Below are positions 9,454-17,441 of a DNA stretch of 64,000 nt, piece after piece (the stretch's first letter is position 1; the number at the start of each line of letters is the position of its first letter). The notes below the pieces were generated by a model that ran no database searches, was not told the DNA's origin, and worked only from the letters and a program-made list of their open reading frames with translations. A program made the translations under genes and the position numbers. Source of the stretch: Bacteroides ilei (lineage in GTDB: Bacteria > Bacteroidota > Bacteroidia > Bacteroidales > Bacteroidaceae); NCBI RefSeq assembly GCF_900128495.1, contig NZ_LT635801.1:1747997-1811996 (forward strand), in the 5' to 3' direction.

Positions 9454-9502
9454 AAAAAGCCAACTGATTCTTAATTTGGAAAGTTGGAATCAGTTGGCTT
9501 TT
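9454..9502. terminator. Bidirectional terminator
   Basis: AAAAGCCAACTGATTC (9455-9470) pairs with GAATCAGTTGGCTTTT (9487-9502), a 16-base perfect stem. It lies between the convergent DUF3943-like and SusD genes and can serve both. Confidence 0.92.
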
Positions 9503-9521
9503 CATGTTTTTACCGGACAAC

Positions 9522-10961
9522 CTATTCGCTTAAGGCTGTGTTGACAGTAGTTTCATAAAGTGGGAACGGCCAGCAATAAGTCGTTTTATCCGATGGTGTG
9601 GCAACGACAGTCCAGCTTCCATCTGTTTGTGGATGACGGTAATCTTCCGCTCTTCGTGAAATATCATAGCCACGAATTCCTTCTGCCATGAACTCCCAAC
9701 GGCGTTCATTGTCTATTACTGTCCAAAGCGCTTCACCAGTCTCTTTATACGTTACCAGAGGATCCTTGTCTGCTGCGATTGAACGGGTACGGACTTGTTT
9801 TACACAATCGATGGCCTTACTCTCATCTCCTGTATTATAATAACATTCCGCAAGATTCAGCAAAATTTCTGCATAGCGGAATACAGGAATCCATTCATAT
9901 CGGGTGGAACGTTCGTTGTATTTTTCGCAATACGTATAACCACGTTCGTCTGTATAGAGGAAGTTTGTGCGGTCATCACCTTCAATGCCATAAATGGTTG
10001 CAATGCCGTTGATGTTATTGACAACCGTAATCTGTCCTGATTCATGATAGAAATACCCGACCGGATGGGTCTGGCTGTTCGATTTATCGCTTTCGCTCAT
10101 CGGTATCGAGAATATATTTTCAGCAGTCTGTGCATAAGGTGAATCGAACATGGTAGAGATTGAAGGGATCAATGAAAATCCGCTGATTGCATTTCCTTCC
10201 GCAATGGCAGCATCCCAATCTTCCATGCACATATAAACTCGCATCCGTAGGGCGTGTGCCGATGCCTGTGAAGCCTTGGTTGACGAAAAGCCTGTCGACT
10301 CATAGTTTGCAGGCAGTGCGTCAATCTCTTCCGTGTCGGCCAGTATCTGTTTGAATACTTCCGAAATGGTAGAAGCCGGACAATCATTATGTCCTGCACC
10401 GGTAATCGCTTCGATCCTTAAAGGTACATTCGATGCATTAGGGTCGGTTTTATATGGCAAGCCATACAGCTGACTCAGATAATAATAGGATATTGCCCGG
10501 ACGAATTTACATTCCTGTACATAGCGTCGTGCTGTCTCTGCATCGCACGGCAATGAATTCGCGTAAGTTTTCTCGATACCGTCAATGATCATGTTCGCGT
10601 AATTGATGGCCAGGTATGCGTTACGGAATAAGGCATCGTTTTCAATGCTTGATGCATTGACCGAATGACTGTAGGTATCACGCATTGTATAACCGTTGTC
10701 TCCGTAGTTTATCATATCATCAGAGCGGTTATCACCGGCTAATGTAGCAAAACCTCCCATAAAATAACCGTCGCTTACTGAATTACTGCCTTTAAGAGCT
10801 GTATATGTTCCCTCTATTGCCGCTTCAAGCCTTGTGGCGCTTCCGAAGATGGATGCCTCCGTTACTTTCAAATCGGGGGTCTTGTTGATAAAATCTTCGC
10901 TACAGGCGGTTACTAAGCTCATTGTGACCGCTGCTGCTATATAGTAGATATATTTTTTCAT
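9522..10961 (-). CDS. SusD/RagB-like nutrient-binding lipoprotein
   Basis: 479 residues from the ATG at 10961. The frame extends 17 codons further upstream, but only this start gives a normal lipoprotein signal (MKKYIYYIAAAVTMSL, lipobox ending TAC). SusD-family TPR-like features include the N-terminal NKTPDLKVTEASIFGS segment and the FRYAEILLNLAECYYNTGD helix. The family forms a lid over its SusC partner at the cell surface and binds glycan or other ligands. The gene follows its SusC by 28 bases. No hydrolase, sulfatase or regulator is attached, so the ligand cannot be guessed. Confidence 0.93.
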   Translation of the reverse strand: MKKYIYYIAAAVTMSLVTACSEDFINKTPDLKVTEASIFGSATRLEAAIEGTYTALKGSNSVSDGYFMGGFATLAGDNRSDDMINYGDNGYTMRDTYSHSVNASSIENDALFRNAYLAINYANMIIDGIEKTYANSLPCDAETARRYVQECKFVRAISYYYLSQLYGLPYKTDPNASNVPLRIEAITGAGHNDCPASTISEVFKQILADTEEIDALPANYESTGFSSTKASQASAHALRMRVYMCMEDWDAAIAEGNAISGFSLIPSISTMFDSPYAQTAENIFSIPMSESDKSNSQTHPVGYFYHESGQITVVNNINGIATIYGIEGDDRTNFLYTDERGYTYCEKYNERSTRYEWIPVFRYAEILLNLAECYYNTGDESKAIDCVKQVRTRSIAADKDPLVTYKETGEALWTVIDNERRWEFMAEGIRGYDISRRAEDYRHPQTDGSWTVVATPSDKTTYCWPFPLYETTVNTALSE

Positions 10962-10989
10962 ATCAGTGGAATATTTAGAAAATGTTGGT

Positions 10990-13900
10990 TTAGAATGATA
11001 AGTTGATACCAAAAGAGTAAGTCCTTGTCAATGGGGCTGTATTTTTATCGATTCCGGAAATAGTATTCGAGCTATCGGCGCGGGAGTTGATTTCCGGGTC
11101 CATGCCGCTATATTTTGTTATGCAGAACAAGTTTGTTGCTGTAGCGTAAAGACGTAGCTGCGAGATACCGATCTTTTTGGACCAATTCTTTGTATTGAAG
11201 GTATAGCCGATCATAAGATTTTTCAAACGGAGGTAGTCACCGTTTTCGATAAAGTCACTGATAGGATTGGCCGAACCGTTTGAATAGTTATCATTCACTT
11301 CCGGTTTTGCATAATCGGATACGTCACCCGGTTTTCTCCAGATTGTTTTATAAACATCGGTAGAATTGTTCCAGAAACGCATATCCGACATGGTTGCTTT
11401 CATACCGTTATAAATTTTGTTTCCACCTGAGAACTGGAAGAAGAGTGTGGCGTCCCAGCCTTTCCAGCTAAAGTTGTTTGTCCATCCACCATAGTATGTC
11501 GGTTTGGTGTTACCCATGATGTGTGGGTGCCAGTCGTTAATATCCAAGGTTTCGCCTGTTGTGCGGTCATAAACCGACGCTCCGCGTCCATAGGTATAGA
11601 CCAGTAGAGCTTCTCGTGTAGGATTTCCGTTTGCATCGTCGAGCAATATTACACGGCGTCCTGTTTCCGGATCAACACCTGCGGTGGGATAAACATAGAG
11701 CTGTGCCATAGACAGACCTTCTGTTGTTATGTTGCTGGCTCCTGTACCGTCTTCTATGATATCACTTTCCAGTTCAAGTACTTTATTCCTTACGAAGGTA
11801 AAGTTTACGCTGCTATCCCATGAGAACCCATTGATATGCAGAATATTTCCACCCAGCGAAAATTCCAGACCCTGATTCTGTGCCTTGCCAAGGTTGGTCG
11901 TGATGGAGAAATTTGGAATACCGGTTGAGTAAGCCTGGCTGGAATTTAGAATCAGGTTCTTTGATCTTGACCTGAAGTAGGTAATTTCAAAATTGAAGCG
12001 GTTGGCTATTTGTCCGGTAATACCGATATCTGTTTTTGCTGTCTGTTCCCAGCCCAGTGATGAGTCGGCAATGGAAGTCGGGTAGTAAGCACCTGTACCG
12101 TTATAGTAAGTCGAACTGTAAGTCGATAAGGAAGCATATGTACTTACATTGGTATTACCAACGATACCATAGCTGGCTTTAAAACGCATGTCGGTGATTG
12201 CATTCTTTAAAGGTTTAAAGAAATTCTCATCAGAAATACGCCATGATGCCGATACTCCCCAAAAGTTACCCCATTTATCGCCTAACGCTGAAAGACCGTC
12301 CCTACGGAAACTTCCTTCCAGGTAATAGCGGTAATTCCAGTTGTAAGTGAGACGGCCAAGGTAGGAAATCATAGACCGTTCCTCACGTCTGTTGGTTGAG
12401 GCACTACTTGAATAGGTAAGATAAGGAGCTTCCTCGTATACCATTTCCTTATCGGCAAGAGTTGAGGCACTGTAGTAGCGGCGTTTAAACTGCATTTCCT
12501 GTGCCTCCATACCAATTGTTGCAGCGAAGTGGTGATTTTGGGCCAGATCGAACTGATAATTGGCAGTGTTGGTCCATGTCCAGGTCTTGCGGGTTGTTGC
12601 ATAGGCGTAAAGATTTCCCTCTGAGGCATAACCATCACCACCGTGGGGTGAATACATGGTTGTTGAGTTGGTGATGAACCAGTCAACTCCATATTGTGAG
12701 CGGATGTTCAATCCTTTTATCGGGTGTAAATCCAGAAAGCCACTGGCAATGATACGGTTGTTTTCCATGCGGCTGGCCTGTTCATCGATATAAGACATCG
12801 GGTTATAATAAGTACAGCCTATTTTGTTGTTTCCGTAACCAAGGTAGTTTCCATTATCCATGTATGGAGTTCCATCTTCATTGAAGGCTGGAAGGTTGGA
12901 AGGCAAAATGGCTGCCATACGTGAGAACCCGTTGATAGAGAATGATCCTGAACCATAACCGGAATCGACATTCTTTTGTTGCGTGTTGGAGTAACTGGCG
13001 TTGAATCCTCCACTCAGCCAATCTGTAGGATTGAAGTTGGTGTTGGCTTTAAATGAATAGCGCTTGAATTCATCGCCTACCGTAATACCATCTTGGTCCA
13101 TAATGCCCGTACTGATGTAATAGTTTGCGCCGTCATTTCCGCCTGAGATACTTAAATCATGATTCATGATACTTCCTGTCTGGAAAAGTAGCTTGCTCCA
13201 ATCGGTATCGACTACATTTCCATTGCTGTCGTACATCAATCCATAGGCATATTGGTCATAGAATCCTTTGTCGTCCAGACGAGAAGCGGTATTGGAAACA
13301 GAGAGATTCTTTAATTCGACGTATTGTTCTGCGTTCATGGCCTCAATCATGTTGGTCGGTGTACTGATAGTATAGCTGCCGTTGTAGGATATTTTCGCTT
13401 TTCCTTTTTGACCGGTGTTTGTTGTAATCATGATAACACCGTTGGCGGCCCGTGAACCATAAAGGGCTGTTGCAGCTGCATCTTTTAAAATCTCAATTGA
13501 TTTGATATCTGCAGAGTTGATATCCGCCAGTGGGTTTTGTCGGGTGCTTGATGTTCCATCCATTGATATAATCATGCCATCGACTACATACAATGGGGTT
13601 GTACTGTTTGAAATGGAGGAAACACCACGGATATTGATGACTGGAGTCACGCCGACGGATCCAGAAGGTGAGGAAATCATTACACCGGAAGCACGTCCTT
13701 GTAGCATTTCGTCGACCGAAGGGCCAGGCAAGTTCTTGATAGCTTCTCCTCTGACCGATGAAACAGCTCCTGTCAGGTTTTTGGATGATGTGGTACCGTA
13801 GGCAATGACTACAATTTCATCCAGATTCTGACTGTCTGATTTTAATGTGATTTTTAAATCAGGTTTGATTCCTACTGTTTGAGGAACCATACCCACAAAT

Positions 13901-14115
13901 GACACTTTGATTTGTTTGGAGCCTTCCGGAGGTGTTAATGTAAAACTACCGTCTATACCCGTAATTGTTCCTCTATTAGTTCCAACAATGATAATTGAAG
14001 CACCAATTACAGGTTCACCATTCTCGTCGAAGACTTTTCCTTTAAAAGGAGTCTGTGCCATGGCTAGAGTTGAGCATAAAGCTAAACCAATACCTAAGGG
14101 AATTACCTTTCTCAT
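10990..14115 (-). CDS. SusC/RagA-family TonB-dependent transporter
   Basis: 1041 residues from the ATG at 14115, which gives the signal peptide MRKVIPLGIGLALCSTLAMA. In-frame upstream codons extend past the mapped promoter and are excluded. A carboxypeptidase-regulatory-like domain (about 23-105, GKVFDENGEPVIGASI) precedes the plug with the SusC signature (SGVMISSPSGS, VDGMIISMDG, RAANGVIMITT). A 22-strand barrel follows, ending RTYSFGINLSF. It imports ligands captured by the adjacent SusD. A promoter with both boxes lies about 75 bases upstream. No sigma/anti-sigma pair or hybrid regulator adjoins, which is unusual for this class. Confidence 0.95.
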   Translation of the reverse strand: MRKVIPLGIGLALCSTLAMAQTPFKGKVFDENGEPVIGASIIIVGTNRGTITGIDGSFTLTPPEGSKQIKVSFVGMVPQTVGIKPDLKITLKSDSQNLDEIVVIAYGTTSSKNLTGAVSSVRGEAIKNLPGPSVDEMLQGRASGVMISSPSGSVGVTPVINIRGVSSISNSTTPLYVVDGMIISMDGTSSTRQNPLADINSADIKSIEILKDAAATALYGSRAANGVIMITTNTGQKGKAKISYNGSYTISTPTNMIEAMNAEQYVELKNLSVSNTASRLDDKGFYDQYAYGLMYDSNGNVVDTDWSKLLFQTGSIMNHDLSISGGNDGANYYISTGIMDQDGITVGDEFKRYSFKANTNFNPTDWLSGGFNASYSNTQQKNVDSGYGSGSFSINGFSRMAAILPSNLPAFNEDGTPYMDNGNYLGYGNNKIGCTYYNPMSYIDEQASRMENNRIIASGFLDLHPIKGLNIRSQYGVDWFITNSTTMYSPHGGDGYASEGNLYAYATTRKTWTWTNTANYQFDLAQNHHFAATIGMEAQEMQFKRRYYSASTLADKEMVYEEAPYLTYSSSASTNRREERSMISYLGRLTYNWNYRYYLEGSFRRDGLSALGDKWGNFWGVSASWRISDENFFKPLKNAITDMRFKASYGIVGNTNVSTYASLSTYSSTYYNGTGAYYPTSIADSSLGWEQTAKTDIGITGQIANRFNFEITYFRSRSKNLILNSSQAYSTGIPNFSITTNLGKAQNQGLEFSLGGNILHINGFSWDSSVNFTFVRNKVLELESDIIEDGTGASNITTEGLSMAQLYVYPTAGVDPETGRRVILLDDANGNPTREALLVYTYGRGASVYDRTTGETLDINDWHPHIMGNTKPTYYGGWTNNFSWKGWDATLFFQFSGGNKIYNGMKATMSDMRFWNNSTDVYKTIWRKPGDVSDYAKPEVNDNYSNGSANPISDFIENGDYLRLKNLMIGYTFNTKNWSKKIGISQLRLYATATNLFCITKYSGMDPEINSRADSSNTISGIDKNTAPLTRTYSFGINLSF

Positions 14116-14758
14116 AATGAAAACTGTTTTTGCGTTGTAAATTACGCGTGTTGTTAATTTAAAATAAATACTGCTGAACAATCTTTAATACAAAGATATA
14201 TATTTTTGTTTTATAAATGCAAATAAAAATAGAAATTTGTTTTGAAATACTTTTTTATTATGTCTATTTGCTATGTATATCTTAATATATGTATCATAAT
14301 GAGATTTGTTTTATGGAGGGTGTATTTTTGTATTGCAAAATAAAGTTAATGGGTGTGCTCTGTCGTTGCTCGTATATTTCTCAAAGGATATTCGTTTTAT
14401 AATCAATTGAAAGATAAAGGCTATGATAAATTTGAAAAAATGGCCGGAAGCCGGTTTATATGTCAGACAGAGATGAAGGTACGAATAGATTAAAGGGATA
14501 TTCAAGTGGGTGATATAAATCCCTATCAGGGAATGTGATGTTTTTATTATTAACAAATATTAATAAGTTCTCGTAGGGATATTTTGCCCAAGAATTGTTT
14601 TTAAATAAAAGTCGCCATGGAGAAACTTGCATGTATCCCTAAAAATCGGGTTACTTTAGTCTTATCTATTGCGACAAATATCCTTTGGACTCTTGTTGTC
14701 TATTCTTAGAAATGAATTACAAGAGTTTTCCAGTAATCAGGAATAAAACCGAAAAAAT
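14116..14758. other. AT-rich intergenic region upstream of SusC
   Basis: 643 bases of very AT-rich DNA between divergent genes. It contains the susC promoter (14191-14223) and short inverted motifs: TCCCTATCAGGGA near 14518, and TAGGGATA near 14575 facing TATCCCTA near 14635. No open frame has a credible start. I see no structured RNA I can name. Confidence 0.5.
14191..14223 (-). promoter_or_regulatory. Bacteroides-type promoter of the SusC/SusD operon
   Basis: On the minus strand, TTTG (14223-14220), a 21-base spacer, then TATCTTTG (14198-14191): a full consensus match. The start site would be near 14184, giving a leader of about 70 bases before the ATG at 14115. This supports the short start for SusC. 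Confidence 0.75.
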
Positions 14759-15355
14759 ATGAAGACAAAACACATTTTTCTGGCAGGGACATTATTTTTA
14801 CTCAGTCTTGGAGAGATATCGGGACAGGAATCTCGGAGTACGGTAAAAAACGATCCGAAATTTCATGTGCTATTGGACTATCACTACAATCTGGGATTGG
14901 CGACCAAACAACAATGGCAAAACAGTGGCATGTCAAAAGGAGGGCACTCTCTTCACCTGACTGCCTTATATGATTTTACCTCCAGGATAGCTGCCGGAAT
15001 CGGTATCGGAGCCGACCGGTATACCTATCCTCATTTCAATACCATTCCCGTTTATGCGACGTTCCGTTATAAACCTGTTTCAAGTATTCCGAACGGTTAT
15101 ATCTATACGAATTTGGGTTACGGATGTTTTTCCAATGAGGCCATAGCGCCTGGATGGTTGTGGGATTTAGGCATCGGCTATACGAAAATGTTCCGCCAGC
15201 ATTTTGGATTGAATTTTCAGATAGGATACAACTTAAAGGAATTTGGCGGTATTCCTTCTTACAACTATAATATCGATACTGAAGAGATTACTTATCTGGG
15301 TACAATAAGTGATTTGCGTCATTCGCTTTCTGTGGGAATAGGATTCGTATTCTGA
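14759..15355 (+). CDS. Small outer-membrane beta-barrel-like protein
   Basis: 198 residues with a signal peptide (MKTKHIFLAGTLFLLSLGEISG) and a mature part of alternating strands with glycine/tyrosine turns (GIGIGADRYTYPHF, YIYTNLGYGCF, GLNFQIGYNLKEFGG). It ends LRHSLSVGIGFVF, a typical aromatic C-terminus for an 8-strand barrel. No enzyme motif is visible and the substrate or role is unknown. It stands alone between an AT-rich leader and a region of broken genes. Confidence 0.7.
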   Translation: MKTKHIFLAGTLFLLSLGEISGQESRSTVKNDPKFHVLLDYHYNLGLATKQQWQNSGMSKGGHSLHLTALYDFTSRIAAGIGIGADRYTYPHFNTIPVYATFRYKPVSSIPNGYIYTNLGYGCFSNEAIAPGWLWDLGIGYTKMFRQHFGLNFQIGYNLKEFGGIPSYNYNIDTEEITYLGTISDLRHSLSVGIGFVF

Positions 15356-15418
15356 CTCTTGGTACATCCAAGGGGAGATTTCTGTTTGTGGGTCATGACT
15401 TGTCAATGCGGGTTAATC

Positions 15419-15766
15419 CTATTTATTGCTGTCATAACTTCTGATGAAATCGGGATTTCCATCCTTCAGCTTGTAAAATTCAATAATATAATCCTTTAGC
15501 ATATTATCATCGTTCTTATGTTTGAAAGAATATGGAACGGGTGACTTGACGTGACCAGATTCCTCTTTTATATACACTTTTGCTACATCGTAATCAGAGA
15601 ATTTTAAAGAGTCAAATCTGTTTTCTTGCTGATTTCTGCTGTTATTATAAAATGGCCAATTATGCAATTGAAAATTCTCTAAAATACATATATATTTGTA
15701 TCCGGATACCAATTCATTGATGGCAAAAACTACATGGTAAAAAAAGAGATAATTGATGACTGGCAA
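15419..15766 (-). pseudogene. Possible remnant of an unknown gene
   Basis: A minus-strand frame of 115 codons whose C-terminal part (LKFSDYDVAKVYIKEESGHVK, then DNMLKDYIIEFYKLKDGNPDF) has normal soluble-protein composition. Its only upstream ATG lies inside the start of the divergent gene at 15734, so the two cannot both have intact 5' ends here. I read it as the 3' part of a gene cut by rearrangement, or else a chance frame. Family not recognised. Confidence 0.35.
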
Positions 15767-16420
15767 GAGAGATTTCCTATTTTGTCTTCTTATACACCTT
15801 CTACGTTATATATGAAGGTAGACATCGTTTTGTGGGGATTACGGATTGATAAAATTTTTTCAAAAGAATATCGTATTCTCTTCGAATGTCTGCCATTATG
15901 GGAGGATTCCGTACAGAAAAGAAACATTCCCGTTTTTTACACTGAACTTTGGGGTAAGAATGGAACCCAATTTTTTATAGATTATGCTTCTCATGACAAA
16001 TTGTTTCAAACAGCTTCTGAGTTTGCCGAGAAACAGTTCGGGCTATTCTTTCACCCTGAAGTTACAGTCAGCGATGTATGGAAATGGCTTGATCAATTAT
16101 CTTCTTCATTAATCCCAAAACATAATCCGATTAATCTCTACCGTATTTTTGAGTTCAAACTTGCCTTGGCTCTTTTTTTTAATGACAGGAGTTTGATGGA
16201 TAAAGCAAAAAAAGAGGTTAATAAAGAAATCAGGCATTGGGACGTGCTGCATTTTCAAAAGCTATTTTCAAAATCTCCTGATGAGTGGCGTGCAGAATTG
16301 TATGCAAAGTTTGGAAATCGGGATTCTTTTATCCGGTCGGTTGATTCCAATATGAATGATAAAAGAATTATAAGATTAAAAGAAGCTCATTTCTGTACCT
16401 TGGGTTTTCCTAAAATATGA
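15734..16420 (+). CDS. Hypothetical protein
   Basis: 228 residues, no signal peptide or membrane segment, not recognised. Composition is that of a soluble, largely helical protein rich in aromatic and charged residues (VSDVWKWLDQLSSSLIP, DEWRAELYAKFGNRDSF). The DNA is visibly AT-richer than the genes on either side. It ends one base before the convergent acetyltransferase and overlaps a possible gene remnant at its 5' end. Such stand-alone AT-rich genes next to insertion sequences are often acquired; an immunity-protein role is possible but nothing in the sequence proves it. Confidence 0.6.
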   Translation: MVKKEIIDDWQERFPILSSYTPSTLYMKVDIVLWGLRIDKIFSKEYRILFECLPLWEDSVQKRNIPVFYTELWGKNGTQFFIDYASHDKLFQTASEFAEKQFGLFFHPEVTVSDVWKWLDQLSSSLIPKHNPINLYRIFEFKLALALFFNDRSLMDKAKKEVNKEIRHWDVLHFQKLFSKSPDEWRAELYAKFGNRDSFIRSVDSNMNDKRIIRLKEAHFCTLGFPKI

Positions 16421-16421
16421 A

Positions 16422-16868
16422 TTAAGAGAAATCTTTTCGCAAATACACCATGTCGGTAAGCTGTTTCCCATCTTCATAGATCGGTTGATCATAATTATCT
16501 ATGAAGAAGTTTTTCAGTCGATGTGAAATACGAAAGCCGCAATGTTTGTAGAAAGAGAGAGTAGAAGGCGTATCTCCTGTACCGACATACATGACAGAAC
16601 ATCTCCCCTGATAATATTCGAAAAGATAATCAACGAGCTGTTTCCCGTATCCTTTGCGTTGAAAAGAGGGATAAACGGCTATGTTTTTTATTTCGTAAAT
16701 ACTTTCTCCTTCACACGTAACTACAGAGATTGCCTTAAGTTCATCATCATAAAGAGCAAACATTTCACCACGTTCCAGGTATTTGTCTATCATACTCTCT
16801 TGCTCATCTGCTAACAACAGCAAATCCAAGAATTGTTTCTTGTTAGAAGTAATAAGTTTTATTTCCAT
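16422..16868 (-). CDS. GNAT-family N-acetyltransferase
   Basis: 148 residues covering one GNAT fold. The acetyl-CoA binding motif is clear: IAVYPSFQRKGYGKQLVDYL (motif A, with QRKGYG), followed by the motif B region ending in FYKHCGFRISHR. It transfers acetyl from acetyl-CoA to an unknown amine. The N-terminal half (LADEQESMIDKYLERGEMFAL) should form the acceptor side. It is convergent with the hypothetical gene at 15734 with a single base between stops. Confidence 0.85.
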   Translation of the reverse strand: MEIKLITSNKKQFLDLLLLADEQESMIDKYLERGEMFALYDDELKAISVVTCEGESIYEIKNIAVYPSFQRKGYGKQLVDYLFEYYQGRCSVMYVGTGDTPSTLSFYKHCGFRISHRLKNFFIDNYDQPIYEDGKQLTDMVYLRKDFS

Positions 16869-17193
16869 GTTACTATCATTTATAGTTCTATATTTACTTG
16901 AAGTAGATCCGGACTTCTTTTAATAGGTTGCCTGTACCGTTCTTCAGGAGCTAACCTATAAAAATTGGTATATCTTGAATAGTCTGAAAGCACATTTGTT
17001 TTGCTGCGATGCGTGCAATATATTGATTTAGCAAGTGTATTTTATGATATCTGATTCTATATATCCCCAATAAGGAAATATATCACCTTCTTTAGAGATA
17101 TATTCCCCTTTTTTATAGGAATTATGCGCTTCCATATTTTAGGCATAAGCTCTTAAAAAAAAGTCAGTGAGTATGTTAACATATATGTGTTAA
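16869..17193. other. AT-rich intergenic region beside an IS remnant
   Basis: 325 bases with no credible gene. An imperfect hairpin lies at 16923-16959 (ATAGGTT facing AACCTAT, with CCTG/CAGG inside). Near 17070-17120 there are repeated ATATATTCCCC-like stretches. It precedes the surviving 3' end of an IS982-type gene and may be decayed mobile DNA. Confidence 0.4.
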
Positions 17194-17356
17194 ATGCATC
17201 CATTTTCATATAATAGTCATTTTAGGAAGTTGTTTTCTTGCAAGATCCTGATCAGAAAAAGAGCCTTGATTGAAACAGTGAATGACGAGCTGAAGAACAT
17301 TGCACAGATAGAACACTCCAGGCATCGTTCATTCAATAACTTTATAGCCAACTCTT
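17194..17356 (+). pseudogene. IS982-family transposase remnant, part 1
   Basis: The encoded segment [18 protein letters not shown] followed by [19 protein letters not shown] is the conserved C-terminal region of IS982-family DDE transposases. Only about 50 residues survive; I could not find the upstream catalytic core, so the 5' part is deleted. The frame is interrupted at 17356 by the IS66-type element and resumes at 20147. Confidence 0.85.
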
Positions 17357-17383
17357 GTAAGTTTCCAATTTTAGGGTAGCCCC

Positions 17384-17417
17384 TTTTAGACGGGTGCCAG
17401 CAGGCACCCGTCTAAAA
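17384..17417. terminator. Perfect hairpin just inside the IS66 left end
   Basis: TTTTAGACGGGTGCC (17384-17398) and GGCACCCGTCTAAAA (17403-17417) form a 15-base perfect stem with a four-base AGCA loop. On the minus strand it follows tnpC by about 25 bases and ends in a U-run, so it can act as the terminator of the transposase operon. On the plus strand it can also block transcription entering the element. Confidence 0.8.
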
Positions 17418-17441
17418 AAGAGTTCACAAATTTAACGATTA

